From assembly GCA_038244055.1 (NCBI GenBank), contig JBBRTW010000149.1, positions 1-14,647 on the forward strand: 14,647 nucleotides of DNA, read 5' to 3'. The position numbers were made by a program, and so were the translations under genes. A model generated the notes under the pieces. The model had not been told where the DNA came from and did no database searches. It saw only the letters and a program-made list of their open reading frames with translations. Below are positions 12,533 through 14,647 of this stretch, piece after piece. Source of the stretch: DASPKW01 sp038244055 (lineage in GTDB: Bacteria; Planctomycetota; Phycisphaerae; Tepidisphaerales; Tepidisphaeraceae). Position 1 is the first letter of the stretch, and each line of letters opens with the position of its first letter.

Positions 12533-13546
12533 ATGATGCTGTCGGCGTCCCTGGCCGCGCATGCTGGCGAAGAGGGATCTTTACGCCCGACCGTACATAC
12601 CCCAGAGGACGTCGTGCCCGATTCGCTTTTCGACCGGCTTCGCGCCAACATTCACCAGGTTTTCTTCGGCCACGACCATGCCGTCGATCAGCTTCTCATT
12701 GGCCTGCTGGCGCGCGGGCACGTTTTGATCGAGGATGTGCCGGGGGTGGGTAAGACGGTGCTGGCGCGGGCTCTGGCGCGGTCGCTCTCCTGCAAATTCT
12801 CGCGCATCCAGCTTACGCCGGATTTACTGCCTTCGGATGTGCTGGGGGTGTCGGTTTACAACTCGAATACGCAATCGTTCGATTTCAAGCCCGGTCCGAT
12901 CTTCGCGAATATCGTGCTGGCGGACGAAATCAACCGCACGACCCCGCGCACGCAGTCAGCGCTTTTGGAGGCGATGGCGGAAGAAACGGTTTCGGTGGAG
13001 AACCAGACCTATCCGATGTCCCGGCCGTTCATGGTGGTGGCGACGCAGAATCCATTCGAATTCGAGGGGACATATCACCTGCCGGAGAATCAACTCGACC
13101 GCTTTCTGCTGAGGATTCAAGTGGGGTATCCGGATCGGGCGAGCGAGCTGCGGATTTTATCGCTGCAACCGGGCAGGGCGCGGCTGGAGGATTTGCAGGC
13201 CATCGCCACCGGGGCGGAGGTTGTGGCGGCGCAGGACATGGTGCCCAAGGTGCGCCTGGACCCGGCCATTCTCGATTACATCCTGGATCTCTGCGACGCG
13301 ACGCGGAATCACGAGCAACTGCATCTGGGGATTTCGCCGCGGGGAGCGCTGGCGCTGACGGCGGCGGCGCAGGCGAGCGCGGTGCTGAATGGGCGGGATT
13401 ATGTGGTGCCGGATGATGTGAAGGCGTTTGTGATTCCGGTGTGCGCGCATCGGATCATCAGCAAATCGTACATTCATAATGGCGATGGGGATTCGACGGC
13501 GCGGATACTCAAGACGATATTGGATCAGACGGCGGCACCGAGGTAG
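12533..13546 (+). CDS. MoxR-family AAA+ ATPase
   Basis: 337 residues, usual length. Walker A is EDVPGVGKTVLA, Walker B is IVLADEINR, and the typical ATQNPFEFEGTYHLPENQLDRFLL carries the sensor and arginine region. The C-terminal helical lid has SPRGALALTAAAQA and YVVPDDVKA, both characteristic. MoxR ATPases act as chaperones, often helping a VWA-domain partner or cofactor insertion. Start is uncertain: ATG 12533 lacks a Shine-Dalgarno; GTG 12614 has AGAGGA 4 nt upstream and would begin VPDSLFDRL, still before the conserved region. In most genomes a DUF58 gene, a VWA gene and a transglutaminase gene follow on the same strand; here the next gene is convergent and unrelated, so it looks isolated. 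Confidence 0.92.
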   Translation: MMLSASLAAHAGEEGSLRPTVHTPEDVVPDSLFDRLRANIHQVFFGHDHAVDQLLIGLLARGHVLIEDVPGVGKTVLARALARSLSCKFSRIQLTPDLLPSDVLGVSVYNSNTQSFDFKPGPIFANIVLADEINRTTPRTQSALLEAMAEETVSVENQTYPMSRPFMVVATQNPFEFEGTYHLPENQLDRFLLRIQVGYPDRASELRILSLQPGRARLEDLQAIATGAEVVAAQDMVPKVRLDPAILDYILDLCDATRNHEQLHLGISPRGALALTAAAQASAVLNGRDYVVPDDVKAFVIPVCAHRIISKSYIHNGDGDSTARILKTILDQTAAPR

Positions 13547-13550
13547 GGGA

Positions 13551-13578
13551 GTAGGCAGTAGGCAGTATGCGGTAGGCA
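13551..13578. repeat. GTAGGCA short tandem repeat
   Basis: GTAGGCA at 13551-13557, 13558-13564 and 13572-13578, with an altered GTATGC between. A small 7-bp tandem array in the MoxR/DUF1501 convergent gap. Confidence 0.7.
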
Positions 13579-13651
13579 GAAGGGTGAGGGATGAAAGGGC
13601 GGTGTAGAAATCGAGGCGTTTTCACCAGTTGGAGCAAGACCCTCACCCCCG

Positions 13652-13675
13652 CCCTCTCCCGAGTACAGGAGAGGG
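13652..13675. repeat. CCCTCTCC palindrome (copy 4 of 4)
   Basis: CCCTCTCC (13652-13659) and GGAGAGGG (13668-13675) around CGAGTACA; arms, loop and the following AGT are identical to copy 3. It ends 10 bp from the stop of the minus-strand DUF1501 gene and could be a shared 3' hairpin for the two convergent genes. Confidence 0.8.
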
Positions 13676-13685
13676 AGTTGGGGCG

Positions 13686-14647
13686 TCAGCCTGTGGTAAT
13701 GCGGCGGTAGATTTCGCCTTCATTGACTGTCGGGCGTTCGGGGCGGCCTTTGTGGAAGTAGACCAGGCGTTCGTGGTTGATGCCCATGAGGTGGAGGAAG
13801 GTGGCGTGGAGGTCGTGGACGTGGAGGCGGGAATCGACGGCGCGGAGGCCCAGTTCATCGGTGGCGCCGATGGTTTGGCCGGGTTTGACGCCGCCGCCGG
13901 CGACCCACATGGTGAAGCCGGTGGGGTTGTGGTCGCGGCCGTTGCCTTTTTCGCTCATGGGGGTTCGGCCGAACTCGCCGCCCCAGACGACGAGGGTGGA
14001 ATCGAGCAGGCCGCGCGATTTGAGGTCCTTGATGAGGCCGGCGATGGGCTTGTCGGTCTGGCTGAGCAGCTCGGAGTGATTTTTCTCGATATTGGAGTGG
14101 GCATCCCACTTGGAGCCCGCGCCGGAGTAGAGCTGGACGAAGCGCACGCCGCGCTCGACGAGGCGGCGGGAGAGGAGGCACATGCGGCCAAAGTTCTCGG
14201 TGTTCTTTTCGTTCAGGCCGTAGAGTTCGCGGGTGGCGTCGGTTTCCTTGGCGAGGTCGATGGCTTCGGGCGCTTCGGCCTGCATGCGGAAGGCGAGCTC
14301 GTAGGAGCGGATGCGGGCATCGAGCTCGGATTGATCGGGATGGGCGGCCTGATGCTGGCGGTTGATCTGGTTGAGCAGATCGAGCTTGGCGCGCTGGCGG
14401 TCTTCGCCCACCGAGCCGGGGGTGAGGAGATTGGCGATGGGGGAGGGGCCTTCATCGAACATCACGCCCTGGTAGGTGGCCGGCATGAAGCCCCCGCCCC
14501 AGTTGCGCACGCCGTTGACGACCTCGGATTCGTTGTCCTTCATGACGACGAACGCGGGCAGGTTTTGATTTTCCGTGCCGAGGCCGTAGGTGACCCAGCT
14601 TCCGAGCGAGGGGCGCCCGCCAAAAATGGAGCCGGTGTTCATCATGC
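13686..14647 (-). CDS. DUF1501 family protein, 3' part
   Basis: About 320 C-terminal residues are visible; the start lies beyond the right edge (the family is usually 450-500 residues). The stop is at 13686-13688. Diagnostic stretches are ENQNLPAFVVM, NWGGGFMPATYQG, MCLLSRRLVERGVRFVQLYSG, LVVWGGEFGRTPMSE, NGRDHNPTGFTMWVAGGGV and HDLHATFLHLMGINHERL. The His/Asp-rich GEFGRT and DHNP motifs resemble the metal site of the alkaline phosphatase/sulfatase superfamily. Planctomycetes encode many copies, most often next to DUF1553/DUF1549 cytochrome-like genes; function is not established and may involve sulfated or phosphorylated substrates outside the cytoplasm. The Tat signal normally present would be in the missing part. 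The gene is convergent with the MoxR gene, with a 139-bp gap. Confidence 0.93.
   Translation of the reverse strand, partial: MMNTGSIFGGRPSLGSWVTYGLGTENQNLPAFVVMKDNESEVVNGVRNWGGGFMPATYQGVMFDEGPSPIANLLTPGSVGEDRQRAKLDLLNQINRQHQAAHPDQSELDARIRSYELAFRMQAEAPEAIDLAKETDATRELYGLNEKNTENFGRMCLLSRRLVERGVRFVQLYSGAGSKWDAHSNIEKNHSELLSQTDKPIAGLIKDLKSRGLLDSTLVVWGGEFGRTPMSEKGNGRDHNPTGFTMWVAGGGVKPGQTIGATDELGLRAVDSRLHVHDLHATFLHLMGINHERLVYFHKGRPERPTVNEGEIYRRITTG

Noticed and set aside
11219..12562. A 447-residue open frame on the minus strand across the prepilin-like gene
   Set aside because: Arg/Pro-rich; the plus frame has the FTLVELL and ADGHV motifs, so this is a shadow.

Overview
The window looks like chromosomal DNA of a planctomycete (Planctomycetota). 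The support is the set of gene families: a Pirellula-type PVC haem-binding protein, a Tat-type Gfo/Idh/MocA oxidoreductase, a DUF6807 ('PmoA') protein, two PEP-CTERM proteins, a prepilin-like protein with a C-terminal DG motif, and a DUF1501 protein. GC is high and non-coding DNA is rich in short inverted repeats. The class cannot be fixed from this sequence; Phycisphaerae-like is a guess. Every gene is on the + strand except the last, which runs inward from the right edge.

Layout. 1-794: 3' end of a haem-binding protein. 795-1051: spacer with a CCCTCTCCCA palindrome. 1052-2365: Gfo/Idh/MocA oxidoreductase. 2366-2602: two tandem copies of a 94-bp hairpin unit. 2603-3196: unrecognised, lower-GC probable lipoprotein. 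3201-4178: DUF6807 protein. 4302-4317: parS-like palindrome, just before a secreted alpha/beta-hydrolase (4343-6358). 6364-6511: inverted/direct repeat array. 6626-8239: coiled-coil lipoprotein. 8284-8464: large imperfect inverted repeat. 8504-8795: a promoter and a clear cobalamin riboswitch. 9012-12400: three exported-protein genes (six-bladed beta-propeller PEP-CTERM protein, second PEP-CTERM protein, prepilin-like protein). 12533-13546: MoxR AAA+ ATPase without its usual partners. 13686-14647 (minus): 3' part of a DUF1501 gene.

The most interesting unit is 8504-12400. A cobalamin riboswitch leads into a signal-peptide/PEP-CTERM beta-propeller and a second PEP-CTERM surface protein, with a prepilin-like gene possibly coupled to them. 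Bacteroidetes use a beta-propeller surface protein (BtuG) for very tight B12 capture, so I propose a planctomycete B12 surface-capture locus with different anchoring. This is inference: no BtuB-like transporter lies in the window.

A second theme is that short dispersed repeats seem to encode ends of proteins: the signal peptide of the DUF6807 protein, the N-terminal extension and C-terminal tail of the propeller protein, and the leader of the prepilin-like protein. Another repeat sits inside the riboswitch. The first four coding regions (haem protein, oxidoreductase, DUF6807, hydrolase) are of kinds common in planctomycete carbohydrate or organic-matter degradation, but nothing here shows their substrates.
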